Positions 45,093 to 53,025 of a DNA stretch of 64,000 nucleotides are shown here, piece by piece; the first letter of the stretch is position 1, and each line of letters opens with the position of its first letter. Source of the DNA: Patescibacteria group bacterium (GTDB lineage: Bacteria; Patescibacteriota; Gracilibacteria; UBA1369; 2-02-FULL-48-14). A program made the translations under genes and the position numbers. The notes beneath the pieces are model-generated. The model searched no databases. It saw only the letters and a program-made list of their open reading frames with translations, and was not told the DNA's origin. The stretch spans positions 62,001 to 126,000 of the forward strand of contig JAHIVE010000035.1 in assembly GCA_018816805.1 (NCBI GenBank), in the 5' to 3' direction.

Positions 45093-45290
45093 ATGGAAGT
45101 AGGCAAGAATGTATTTCTCGATGATCAGGGGGTTGATCGCAGACTGGATGAAAATTTTGGTGAGTCTAGAAGTTCAAAAAGGGATCTGATTCTTCAACTT
45201 TTGGAAGATAAAGGTGAATGCTGCGGAAGACATGGTAATGGCAACATTGAACCAGTGAGGGGGCCTTCTTTGAGCAAATTCTGGAGCTAG
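45093..45290 (+). CDS. Small hypothetical protein
   Basis: A 65-residue charged protein, unrecognised, starting 22 bp after the UPF0489 gene. A TTATTA hexamer lies 6 nt before the ATG. Its stop overlaps that of efp in CTAG, the same 4-bp arrangement seen at other convergent pairs, which supports it being real. Confidence 0.5.
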   Translation: MEVGKNVFLDDQGVDRRLDENFGESRSSKRDLILQLLEDKGECCGRHGNGNIEPVRGPSLSKFWS

Positions 45291-45844
45291 GCCCTTTCCA
45301 CGTAGGTTCCCTGCTCTGTGTTGACACGAATCTTGTCGCCTTCATTGATGAAGAGGGGGACTTGGATTGTTGCGCCGGTTTCCAGTTTTGCGGGTTTTGA
45401 GCCACCTTGTGCGGTGTCGCCTTTGACGCCGGGGGGTGTTTCAACAACTTTGAGGACGACTTTTGGAGGTAGGTCAACGCCGATTGGTTTTTCTTCAAAA
45501 AAGAGGATGTCGGCGTTTTCGCCTTCCAGGAGGAATTGTTTTTTGTCGACTAGGAGGTCGTCGTCAATTTCAAATTGTTCGAAAGTTTCATTGTGCATGA
45601 AGTGGCATTTTGTGCCGTCGTCGTAGAGGTATTGGCATCGGGCGCGGACTAGGTCAGCAGGCTCGGCTTTGTCACTTCCACCGAATGTGTATTGGATGTT
45701 CGCGCCGGTTTTCAGGTTGCGCATGGTGGTTTTCATTGTTCCGCCTTGGCGAGCTTGTTTGGAAAATTCGGCTTTGGTGATTACGAATGGTTCACCTTCA
45801 TGAATGATTGCGACACCGGGTTTGAGTTGTGCGATTGAGTACAT
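45287..45844 (-). CDS. efp: Elongation factor P, with altered tip loop
   Basis: A 185-residue EF-P with normal three-domain layout: MYSIAQLKPGVAIIHEGEPF at the start, IQYTFGGSDKAEPADL in the middle and PLFINEGDKIRV near the end. The conserved tip loop with the modified Lys (KPGKGQA in most species) is here KQARQGG, so the reactive Lys is replaced by Arg and PGKG is lost. EF-P helps ribosomes at polyproline stretches; the modification enzyme is not in the window. Length normal. Confidence 0.93.
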   Translation of the reverse strand: MYSIAQLKPGVAIIHEGEPFVITKAEFSKQARQGGTMKTTMRNLKTGANIQYTFGGSDKAEPADLVRARCQYLYDDGTKCHFMHNETFEQFEIDDDLLVDKKQFLLEGENADILFFEEKPIGVDLPPKVVLKVVETPPGVKGDTAQGGSKPAKLETGATIQVPLFINEGDKIRVNTEQGTYVERA

Positions 45845-45909
45845 ATTTTTTAGGTTAGCGAGGGGATTTTAGCTCGACGGAGGGATGTTGTCAAAAATGG
45901 CTGTATCGG

Positions 45910-45951
45910 AAATTACGTCTTTTTGACGTAATTTTTGATAACGTTTATTAT
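45910..45951 (+). promoter_or_regulatory. Palindromic operator overlapping a promoter
   Basis: A perfect 10-bp inverted repeat, AAATTACGTC (45910-45919) and GACGTAATTT (45925-45934), spaced by 5 bp. The right arm contains the -35 TTGACG (45923-45928), followed 17 bp later by TATTAT (45946-45951). This is the plan of a repressor site for the RHH-like gene downstream. Confidence 0.7.
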
Positions 45952-45976
45952 GGGAGACTAATTTTTTATTGTTTAT

Positions 45977-46264
45977 ATGAAAAAGAAATTAACAGTTGTA
46001 ATGGACGCCGAACTTTATGATTTGGCGAAAGATAAATGTAATTCAAAGTTTGGGATTGGGTTAAGTCCGCTGATAAAAGTGTTTTTGAAGTCGTTTGTTA
46101 GTCAGAAAGGGGTGGGCTTTTTTGTGGGAGATGAGGATTTGTGTAACCTGTTTAATAGGTGGCTATACAAAAAAGGATGGGAGCAGGTCAGGAAGGATGG
46201 CATTCCTGTGCCAGGGTCGAGACTCAAGGATTTATATGATTTGAGTGAAAAATGGCTTAAATAA
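45977..46264 (+). CDS. RHH-like DNA-binding protein, probable autorepressor
   Basis: A 95-residue protein. The first 45 residues (KKKLTVVMDAELYDLAKDKC ... LSPLIKVFLKSF) match a ribbon-helix-helix fold, one strand then two helices. The C-terminal half has VGDEDLCNLFNRWLYKK, a short motif also found in the next two genes. The upstream palindrome over the -35 suggests that it represses itself. Alternatively it is an antitoxin; no toxin gene is adjacent. Confidence 0.65.
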   Translation: MKKKLTVVMDAELYDLAKDKCNSKFGIGLSPLIKVFLKSFVSQKGVGFFVGDEDLCNLFNRWLYKKGWEQVRKDGIPVPGSRLKDLYDLSEKWLK

Positions 46265-46276
46265 GCCAGGAGTACC

Positions 46277-46305
46277 TTGACAGATACGAAAGAATTAAGT
46301 ATAGT
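46277..46305 (+). promoter_or_regulatory. Promoter of gene 46332
   Basis: TTGACA (46277-46282), 17-bp spacer, TATAGT (46300-46305). Confidence 0.8.
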
Positions 46306-46331
46306 CGCTGACGTTTTTAAATTATTTTATT

Positions 46332-46691
46332 ATGAAAATCAAAGAAGTCTGTAATTTATTGGCCGATGATGAGGGCAAAGTGCAGGTTTATAGATCAGCA
46401 AACCCTGTTGAAGGAGATTTGGACAAGGCAAGGCATGCTTTAAGTATACTTTTGTTAGCGGCAAGGCCTGGGTGGACACAAGGTATGGAAGTTGTTGATG
46501 GACGAATTAGAGCGGAAGAAATAAATCGTCTTTTTGGAGAGGAAGATCTTGATAATCTTATTGAGAAAATCAATGCACCTGAGAATGCAATGAAGTTAGC
46601 TGATTGGCAGCTTGATCATCTTGCTGAGACTATTTTAGCGGGGACTGTAAAAAGAAGTACTTCTTGGGGCTGGAATACACCTGAAGCGTAA
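46332..46691 (+). CDS. Hypothetical protein, tandem paralogue 1
   Basis: A 119-residue protein. It starts MKIKEVCNLL and contains ARHALSILL, FGEEDLDNLIEKI and TVKRSTSWGW near the end. The following gene has the same order of motifs, so the two are duplicates. No known family. Strong own promoter. Cytosolic, no signal peptide. Confidence 0.7.
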   Translation: MKIKEVCNLLADDEGKVQVYRSANPVEGDLDKARHALSILLLAARPGWTQGMEVVDGRIRAEEINRLFGEEDLDNLIEKINAPENAMKLADWQLDHLAETILAGTVKRSTSWGWNTPEA

Positions 46692-46701
46692 TATAAAACA
46701 T

Positions 46702-47088
46702 ATGAAATTAAAGGAAGTTTGTGATTTGCTTTCATTGCCTTTGAGTGAGACTGATGATGGGGCTCAATCTGAGGCTCTTTTCCCTGCTTATAATGAGTAT
46801 CAGCATCCTTGGGAAACTCCAATTTTGTATGCAAGACATTCATTGCAGCGTTTGTTGCAAGAAGCTGATAGGTCTTGGGCGCGCAGGGCGGGACTTCAGA
46901 TACATCAATGGGTTTATTCGGATGATATTGTTTTAGCTTTTGGTGATGAGGATTTGGAAAAGTTTGTTGATAGAGTTTTAAAAAGAACTCCCGAGTTTAA
47001 AAAGCCATGTGTTAGTAATATGCATTTTATGGTGCTTAGGGGTGTTGTTGCGCGGAGTGTTTATAGTGGACTGTGTGGCCAGGCTTAG
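46702..47088 (+). CDS. Hypothetical protein, tandem paralogue 2
   Basis: A 128-residue protein starting 10 bp after paralogue 1. Shared motifs: MKLKEVCDLL, ARHSLQRLL, FGDEDLEKFVDRVL, VARSVYSG. The N-terminal part has extra residues. It overlaps the convergent O-antigen ligase gene by 53 bp, so one of the two ends may be imprecise. Confidence 0.65.
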   Translation: MKLKEVCDLLSLPLSETDDGAQSEALFPAYNEYQHPWETPILYARHSLQRLLQEADRSWARRAGLQIHQWVYSDDIVLAFGDEDLEKFVDRVLKRTPEFKKPCVSNMHFMVLRGVVARSVYSGLCGQA

Positions 47089-48289
47089 TTTTGCGGGGAA
47101 GCAACCCTGCGGCAATCCAAAATGGAGCCATGAAAAGCGGGAACAGGAGGCTATTTACAAAAATGGAGTGAACGGCTAGACCTGTAAGGGCGGCAAGGAA
47201 GCCGGCGGAGAAACCTTTGGAGCGGGTTTGCCATGCTTGGAAGGCAAGGAGGAGGTAGATGGATAAGAAAGGCAGGAAGCCGAGTACTCCGGTGGTGGCC
47301 AGGATAGTTAAGAGGCTTGAGTCTGAGCCGGAGGCGGAATGCGCTTCCAGGCTTTCTATTGCGCCGCTTGCGAGAGCGGCCTTTTCATAAGCGTTGTAGC
47401 CGTGGCCGAGTATTGGCTTTTCAGAAATGAGGATGAGAGCTTCACGCCAGGAGTCGAGGCGAAGGCGAGCGGAGGGATCCGGCAGGGTGTAGGTTTCTGA
47501 GAAAACGGAAGTGACGCTTTGGTAGAGGTTTAAAACGCGGGTTTGGACGGGAGGCGCAAAAAGTGTTGTCAGAACTGCGACAACAAGTGCGAAAGCGATT
47601 ATGCGCCAGGAGCGGAGAAGGCCAAGCACTAAAATTCCTGCGGCTAAGGCCAGGTAGGAGGAGCGGGAAAGGGTTAAAATAAGGGCGAATAGCATTACTG
47701 CGGCGGCGGGCAGAAGAAGAGCACGGGAGCGTTTTTTTTCAAGGGCGACAGAGAGTGTGATTGGGAGCATGAAAGCCAGAAATCCGCCAACAAAATTCGG
47801 GTCGAACCAGGTGGCCAGAAGGCGATTTTGGTGGGGGTCCCAGCCAATTTCTTCAAAAGAGGTGAAATCCGGCATGATTTTTAGTTGGATGAAGCCGGCG
47901 ATAGACAAAAGGACGACAAAAATTATTAACAGGTTGAAAATTGACTGTTTTTGGCGGGATTCGTTCAAAACCACCACGGAGAGGAGAAAGTAAGAGGCCC
48001 AGCGGACACAGTAAAATGCGGCGGAAATGAATTCGCCTTGGGTGAAGTTGAGGGAATTTATAAGGAGTGAGGCAAAGCCGATTAATACAAAAACAGCGGC
48101 GGGAAGAAAAGTTTCCGGGAGGCGAAGTTTTTTGCGGAGTAGGGCGAAAAACAGGTATGTCGCGACAAAAGGGGGCACAAAAAGGTCCAGGAGCAGATAG
48201 CCGTGAAAACGGTAGAGTTCTGCGGCCAGGGCAAGCAGCAGCGTGATTGCGAGGGAAATGAGCCAGAGATTTAGGGCTTTTTTTGTCAT
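47036..48289 (-). CDS. O-antigen ligase-type membrane protein
   Basis: About 417 residues with some 11 membrane segments. The large loop with DPSARLRLDSWREALILISE and PILGHGYNAYE is the WaaL/Wzy signature. It joins or polymerises surface polysaccharide and matches the two flippases elsewhere in the window. MTKKALNLW at 48289 is preferred: TACAAT on the minus strand ends 7 nt upstream. The longer upstream reading overlaps the rdgB gene. Confidence 0.85.
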   Translation of the reverse strand: MTKKALNLWLISLAITLLLALAAELYRFHGYLLLDLFVPPFVATYLFFALLRKKLRLPETFLPAAVFVLIGFASLLINSLNFTQGEFISAAFYCVRWASYFLLSVVVLNESRQKQSIFNLLIIFVVLLSIAGFIQLKIMPDFTSFEEIGWDPHQNRLLATWFDPNFVGGFLAFMLPITLSVALEKKRSRALLLPAAAVMLFALILTLSRSSYLALAAGILVLGLLRSWRIIAFALVVAVLTTLFAPPVQTRVLNLYQSVTSVFSETYTLPDPSARLRLDSWREALILISEKPILGHGYNAYEKAALASGAIESLEAHSASGSDSSLLTILATTGVLGFLPFLSIYLLLAFQAWQTRSKGFSAGFLAALTGLAVHSIFVNSLLFPLFMAPFWIAAGLLPRKTKPGHTVHYKHSAQQHP

Positions 48290-48296
48290 TGATGGC

Positions 48297-48306
48297 ATTG
48301 TACACT
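48297..48306. promoter_or_regulatory. Overlapping divergent -10s of O-antigen ligase and rdgB
   Basis: TACAAT minus (48302-48297) and TACACT plus (48301-48306). The two start codons are only 23 bp apart (48289 minus, 48313 plus) and each lies 6-7 nt from its -10, so both mRNAs are predicted leaderless. Confidence 0.7.
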
Positions 48307-48312
48307 GCGCGC

Positions 48313-48906
48313 ATGGATATATTAATTGCAACGCAAAATCAGGGGAAGTTTCAGGAGATTCGGGAGGTTTTGATGCCACTTGGTGCGGCTTTTGCTTCTC
48401 TTAAAGATCTGGGGATTGGGGCTGATTTTCCGGAAGTGGGGAGGAATTTTGAAGAGAATGCACTGGGGAAGGCGAAATTTTATGCGGAAATTTCCGGGAT
48501 TCCGACAGTGGCGGATGATAGCGGGATTTTTGTGGAGGCTTTGGCGGACGAATTGGGGTTGAAGACGCGGAGGTGGGGGGCGGGAGAGAAGGCGTCGGAT
48601 GAGGAGTGGCTACGGTATTTTTTGGAAAGGATGCAAGGGGAAGCGAACCGGGCGGCAAAATTTGTTTGTGCGGCGGCGTATGTTGCGCCGGGGGTTGAGG
48701 TGGTTACGCTTAGTGAAACTGAGGGGTTAATTTTGGAAGAGTTGCAGGTGCCGGTGAAGGCGGGAATTCCGCTTTCCAGCGTGTTTTTGGCACATGGTCA
48801 AGAGAAGGTTTTTGCGGCAATGAGTGAGGAAGAAAAGAATGCTTTGAGCCACAGGGGGAAGGCTTTTGAGAAAATTCTTAACCACTTGTTGAATGGCGGG
48901 AAGTGA
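48313..48906 (+). CDS. rdgB: XTP/dITP pyrophosphatase
   Basis: A 197-residue HAM1/RdgB protein that hydrolyses non-canonical purine nucleoside triphosphates. Signatures: ATQNQGKFQEI at the start, ENALGKAKF, ADDSGI and a C-terminal SHRGKAF. Length is standard. The next gene overlaps by 14 bp. Confidence 0.95.
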   Translation: MDILIATQNQGKFQEIREVLMPLGAAFASLKDLGIGADFPEVGRNFEENALGKAKFYAEISGIPTVADDSGIFVEALADELGLKTRRWGAGEKASDEEWLRYFLERMQGEANRAAKFVCAAAYVAPGVEVVTLSETEGLILEELQVPVKAGIPLSSVFLAHGQEKVFAAMSEEEKNALSHRGKAFEKILNHLLNGGK

Positions 48907-49453
48907 AGAAATTTTGAGGCGGATTGAAGAGAGCGGGGAGCAATATTGGATTGTGGGGCCGGAGACGGGCCGGATTTTGAATTGGCTTTTGCGGGTTTGG
49001 CGGCCGGAGGTGGTTTTGGAAATTGGGACGTCGGTTGGATATAGCGCAATTTGGATTGCGTCGGCTTTGAGGGCGAATGGGAAGGGAAAACTTTGGACGG
49101 TTGAGTCCCACAAAGAGAGGCATGAGAAGGCGCGGGCTAATATTGAGGAGGCTGGTTTGAGTGAGTTTGTGGTTTTGATGAAGGGGCATGCGCCGGAGAT
49201 TTTTGCTGAGGCTGTTGCGGTGCCTGCGATGGTGGATTTTGCTTTTTTTGATGCGACTAAGATGGAGCACCGGAGTTATTTTGATGCGGTTTATCCGCGA
49301 ATGCGGGTCGGAGGTTTGATTGTGGTGGACAATGTTTTGTCGCATAGGGAGAAAGAGATGCTGAAATTTATTGAATTTATGCATAAAAATTCTGACTTGG
49401 AGGTGCTGGAACTTAATGTGGGGAGCGGACTACTACTTGCTAAAGTGCATTGA
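48893..49453 (+). CDS. SAM-dependent O-methyltransferase (family 3)
   Basis: A 186-residue methyltransferase. The SAM motif I is VVLEIGTSVGYSAIWIA, followed by LWTVESHKE and VDFAFFDATKMEH (metal-binding DATK) and GGLIVVDNVL, all as in the catechol/caffeoyl O-methyltransferase family. It overlaps rdgB by 14 bp and is co-transcribed with it. The acceptor is not known. Confidence 0.9.
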   Translation: MAGSEEILRRIEESGEQYWIVGPETGRILNWLLRVWRPEVVLEIGTSVGYSAIWIASALRANGKGKLWTVESHKERHEKARANIEEAGLSEFVVLMKGHAPEIFAEAVAVPAMVDFAFFDATKMEHRSYFDAVYPRMRVGGLIVVDNVLSHREKEMLKFIEFMHKNSDLEVLELNVGSGLLLAKVH

Positions 49454-50216
49454 GGTTGACCGAAAAGTATTTGGGGAGTTTTGCTTCCCGGCAAACTGTG
49501 AAAGGAGTGGGCTCAAAAGGTTTATATCCCTCTATTCCGGTTAACTCGTTATTCCATACAAAATTTTGATCATTGCAGCCGTCTGGACAAACAATAATGG
49601 CGCTAACCAATCTACCTTGGCGGTCGCATTTGTAGTGAAATGTGGAAGGGGAAGATGATTTTTCAATAGTTGGTTCAATTGCCAAGGCGTTTGGAGTTGA
49701 AGGGACTCTAATTTCAGGAATCGGATCCTCTTTTTTTTGAGAAAATGGGGTGAAAGTGTGTTTTTGCTCATCAATTTCAATTGTGACAGAGCTGAGGCAG
49801 GCGGCTGATGCGGCGGTGCATGAGCCGGCCAATACAAGAAGCGGCAAAAGGGCTCGTGATAGGTTTGAGCGGGTTTCAGCGACTGGCTTGGGTGGAACAA
49901 GTCTTGGTCTGCTGTTTGGATTTGGCATTTCTATTCTTGGCGGTGCTAAAACTTTTTCAGTGTCAATTTCTTCCGGAGGTATAACGTGTAAGCGCATTCC
50001 GGCTTCTTTTTGAGCTTTTTCCGCCTCAACTTCTTCTGTGTAATCTTCCAGTGTCATTAAGCCGGACGGACCGTCTTCAAATGGGTCTTCTTCACATTCA
50101 ATTTCAGGTGGGGTTTCAGGTGTGGAAAAATCATCTAAAACACCAGAGAGATCATCTTTGTTTGGAAAATTTGGAGCGTCTTCTAGCGGTCTGTTTAAGG
50201 AGTCTATTGAGAGCAT
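49440..50216 (-). CDS. Hypothetical protein with internal membrane segment
   Basis: A 258-residue protein. The first 115 residues are acidic and Pro-rich and probably disordered in the cytoplasm. A hydrophobic segment (ALLPLLVLAGSCTAASAACL) is near residues 122-141, and the last 110 residues with several Cys (YKCDRQGRL, IVCPDGCNDQ) are predicted outside. Its ATG follows directly after the PBP stop (TAAATG), so it is the last gene of the pheST-PBP run. Confidence 0.65.
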   Translation of the reverse strand: MLSIDSLNRPLEDAPNFPNKDDLSGVLDDFSTPETPPEIECEEDPFEDGPSGLMTLEDYTEEVEAEKAQKEAGMRLHVIPPEEIDTEKVLAPPRIEMPNPNSRPRLVPPKPVAETRSNLSRALLPLLVLAGSCTAASAACLSSVTIEIDEQKHTFTPFSQKKEDPIPEIRVPSTPNALAIEPTIEKSSSPSTFHYKCDRQGRLVSAIIVCPDGCNDQNFVWNNELTGIEGYKPFEPTPFTVCREAKLPKYFSVNLNAL

Positions 50217-52973
50217 TTATTGTTCTTCGTTTAAAACGGCATCCGGTTGCGGTTCAATTGTGGAAGAACTATTGTCTTCATCTTCTTCGGAGCCAACGCG
50301 CAGTTGGATGCTGGAAGTGCTTGAGTATCCGTATTGATCCACCGCTTTTGCCGTGACTTCAAGTACTGTGCCTTCTTTTGCGTTTGTTGGGATTCGGATT
50401 GTGCCTGAATATGGTTCGCTAGTGGAATGATATTGAATTTGGTCATTTACAAGATATGTTACTTCGTTAAGTCCGTTTCCATAACTTTGGATATCTATTT
50501 CAATGTCTACTGTTTTGTCGCTGACTGTTGAAAGGCTCGAAGGGCTGACTATTGCAATTCTAGGAGGGTTTGCGGCGGTTTTGGCGTTGTGAATGTCGTC
50601 AGCATATTCTGTTGGGGGTTTTTCACCTTCATCTCTGGCGTTAGCCCAAGCTTGTACGCCGCTTTCCCATGACGGCCAGACTTCCGGCAAAATGGAGTGG
50701 TGGATTCTGTAAGTTTTTTCTGTGACCACGTCTTCAGGCGAGTATGGAGTGGCTAGGCGGCCGGTGATGCTTTCAACTTTTACGGTTTTAAAGGCGTCGT
50801 CAATTTCTGTGGGAACTGAGAATGAAGCAAAAACTTCAGTGCTAATCATGTCGGACGGGGTTTGGTCACTTGGGAGTTTGCCGCTGGCTTTGGATACGGC
50901 GACTTCTTCAATGCCTTCCGGTTTTACCCACTGGGTTGGCTCAAGTTTGTCTAGAATTTTGTTCATGTAGAGCTTCCAAATTGGAGCTGCGGTGGAGTAA
51001 CCCGTTGCGTTTGCATTCATTGTGTCTCCATTAGCATTTCCAGCCCAAGTAACTGTTACGAGAGTAGGCGTATATGCTGCAAGCCAGGTGTTATTTGGAA
51101 GAATCATGCCGCTATCCAATTTTTTATTGGATGTTCCGGTTTTTGCAGCATTGTCTATTGTGTCCACTCTTTCATTTGGGCCAAGGTAAACGCTTGGATC
51201 TGACAGGATGTCATTGATCAGGAAGGCAACTTGAGGATCTACAATTTCTTCACGGTCAATTTTATTTTCTTGCCATTGCTCAAGAATTTCACCTTCAGCG
51301 TTTTCAATTTTTAAAATTGGGGTTACGGGCACGTGGGTGCCGCCGTTCGCAAATACGGCATAGCCTTCCGCAAGTTCAAGCGGGGTAAGCTCAGCAGTTC
51401 CTAGTGCGAGTGGCCAACCATAATTGCCGTTTTCCGTGATTGATTCCATTCCAAATTTATTCACAAAAGGCACAATTTCTTTCTCTTGGCCCGCCAAGAA
51501 GTATGCCTTGATGGCGGGAATGTTTCTGGATTGTGCTAGAGCTTTTCTAATGCTTATTGGTCCCATGAAAGTTCCGTCGTAGTTGCTTGGAGTATCCGTG
51601 CCAAATGAGGTTCGAACGTCGTAAAGGACGGTAGCTGGAGAGTATTGTTTTAGGAAAGTGAGTGCGTAGACGAATGGTTTGAATGAGGAGCCGGGCTGTC
51701 TTTTGCTTGTGATGATATTTACTTGGCCGTCGATTTCGTCGTTCCAGTAATCAGCGGAGCCAACCATTGCCAGGATTTGTCCGGTTTGAGGTTGGATAGA
51801 AACCATGGCTTCGTTGCTTGCACCGTAATTGCTGAGGTTGGATTCTTTTTTCTCTGCAATTGCTTCCTCTGCTGCTTTTTGCATTGTTGGATCAATAGTG
51901 GTGTAGACCTTGAGACCACCTTGTTCAACTACTGCTGAGCCATATTTCTCTTCTAAAAGTTGTTTTACCCAAAGAGCAAAGTGTGGAGCTTCAATGGTTT
52001 CTTTGATTGGTTTGAATTCGATTTCTTGAATTTCTTTGAGGGCCTCGTTTTTTTCAGTTTCTGTGATGAAATTAAGTTCCGCCATGCGGTCCAGAACCAA
52101 GTCAGAGCGGCCTTTGATGTAGAAAGTGTCGCCGTCCGGAAGAGAGATTGTTTGGCCAATTAGTCCACGAGCATATTCAGAAGTGTCTAGGTCAAATTCA
52201 CTGGCAATTTTGCGATTCCCCAAGTATTCCTCACTTAGCTCAACGGTTAGGTGACTATTTTTGTTATCTCCGTAAGGTGAGTAGCGCGTTGGAGCTTGCG
52301 GGATTGCAGCCAAAAGCGCGGATTCAGCCAGAGTGAGGTCTGTTGCGTCTTTGTCAAAATAACGTTCCGAGGCGAGTTGGATTCCGTATGCATTGTTACC
52401 GTATGGAATTGCGTTCAGGTACATTAGAAGTATTTCGTCTTTGTTGAATTTCAGCTCGACCATTAGGGAGAGCATGATTTCTTGGATTTTTCTCTTGTAG
52501 GTGTGTTCAGAACTTAAGAATGTGTTTTTGACGAATTGCTGCGTAATTGTTGAACCTCCACGTGGCCGACCGATGCCGACTTCTGAGAGCACGGCCCTCA
52601 TAATTGCAGGAACATCAATTCCTATGTGGTTGTAAAATTGGTCGTCTTCAATTGCAATGGTTGCGTCCACAAGCCATGGAGAAATTTTATCCAGTGAATC
52701 CAATGAGTCCCTGTTTTCGTCACCGTGTATTGCGTAGAGCAAATTGCCTTCGCGGTCCATAATGAGAGTTGATTCTGTTAGGTTTAGATCTCTTAATTCT
52801 GATGGGTTTGGCAGGCCAATTGAAAAGAATATAAGCGCCAAAAATCCCAGCACGAATGTTGAAAGAAATCCTACAATCCCAATTGCAAGGGCCCATCTAA
52901 CAACTTTTTCTAACGGCGACATTCGTCTTAATGGGATCAGTTTGCGCCATTTGTGTGATATCCATTGTTTCAT
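50217..52973 (-). CDS. Penicillin-binding protein 1A (bifunctional)
   Basis: About 918 residues. A basic cytoplasmic N-terminus and membrane helix are followed by the GT51 glycosyltransferase domain (IAIEDDQFYNHIGID and GGSTITQQFVKN) and the transpeptidase domain with PGSSFKPF (catalytic Ser and Lys), SRN and KTGTSNK. The C-terminus adds a linker and an Ig-like beta domain (EVTYLVNDQIQYHSTS). It polymerises and cross-links peptidoglycan. The ATG at 52973 is chosen over one at 53066 that would run into pheT. Confidence 0.95.
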   Translation of the reverse strand: MKQWISHKWRKLIPLRRMSPLEKVVRWALAIGIVGFLSTFVLGFLALIFFSIGLPNPSELRDLNLTESTLIMDREGNLLYAIHGDENRDSLDSLDKISPWLVDATIAIEDDQFYNHIGIDVPAIMRAVLSEVGIGRPRGGSTITQQFVKNTFLSSEHTYKRKIQEIMLSLMVELKFNKDEILLMYLNAIPYGNNAYGIQLASERYFDKDATDLTLAESALLAAIPQAPTRYSPYGDNKNSHLTVELSEEYLGNRKIASEFDLDTSEYARGLIGQTISLPDGDTFYIKGRSDLVLDRMAELNFITETEKNEALKEIQEIEFKPIKETIEAPHFALWVKQLLEEKYGSAVVEQGGLKVYTTIDPTMQKAAEEAIAEKKESNLSNYGASNEAMVSIQPQTGQILAMVGSADYWNDEIDGQVNIITSKRQPGSSFKPFVYALTFLKQYSPATVLYDVRTSFGTDTPSNYDGTFMGPISIRKALAQSRNIPAIKAYFLAGQEKEIVPFVNKFGMESITENGNYGWPLALGTAELTPLELAEGYAVFANGGTHVPVTPILKIENAEGEILEQWQENKIDREEIVDPQVAFLINDILSDPSVYLGPNERVDTIDNAAKTGTSNKKLDSGMILPNNTWLAAYTPTLVTVTWAGNANGDTMNANATGYSTAAPIWKLYMNKILDKLEPTQWVKPEGIEEVAVSKASGKLPSDQTPSDMISTEVFASFSVPTEIDDAFKTVKVESITGRLATPYSPEDVVTEKTYRIHHSILPEVWPSWESGVQAWANARDEGEKPPTEYADDIHNAKTAANPPRIAIVSPSSLSTVSDKTVDIEIDIQSYGNGLNEVTYLVNDQIQYHSTSEPYSGTIRIPTNAKEGTVLEVTAKAVDQYGYSSTSSIQLRVGSEEDEDNSSSTIEPQPDAVLNEEQ

Positions 52974-53003
52974 TTGAAGTTTTTTTAGTTGGTTGCGCTT
53001 GGC

Positions 53004-53025
53004 GACACTCACTTTTGTTCGTGTC
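53004..53025. repeat. ACACTC/GTGTC hairpin element, copy B
   Basis: GACAC (53004-53008) and GTGTC (53021-53025) around a 12-nt loop, spanning the pheT stop codon. Similar to copies A (5257-5282) and C (59967-59987). Confidence 0.45.
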
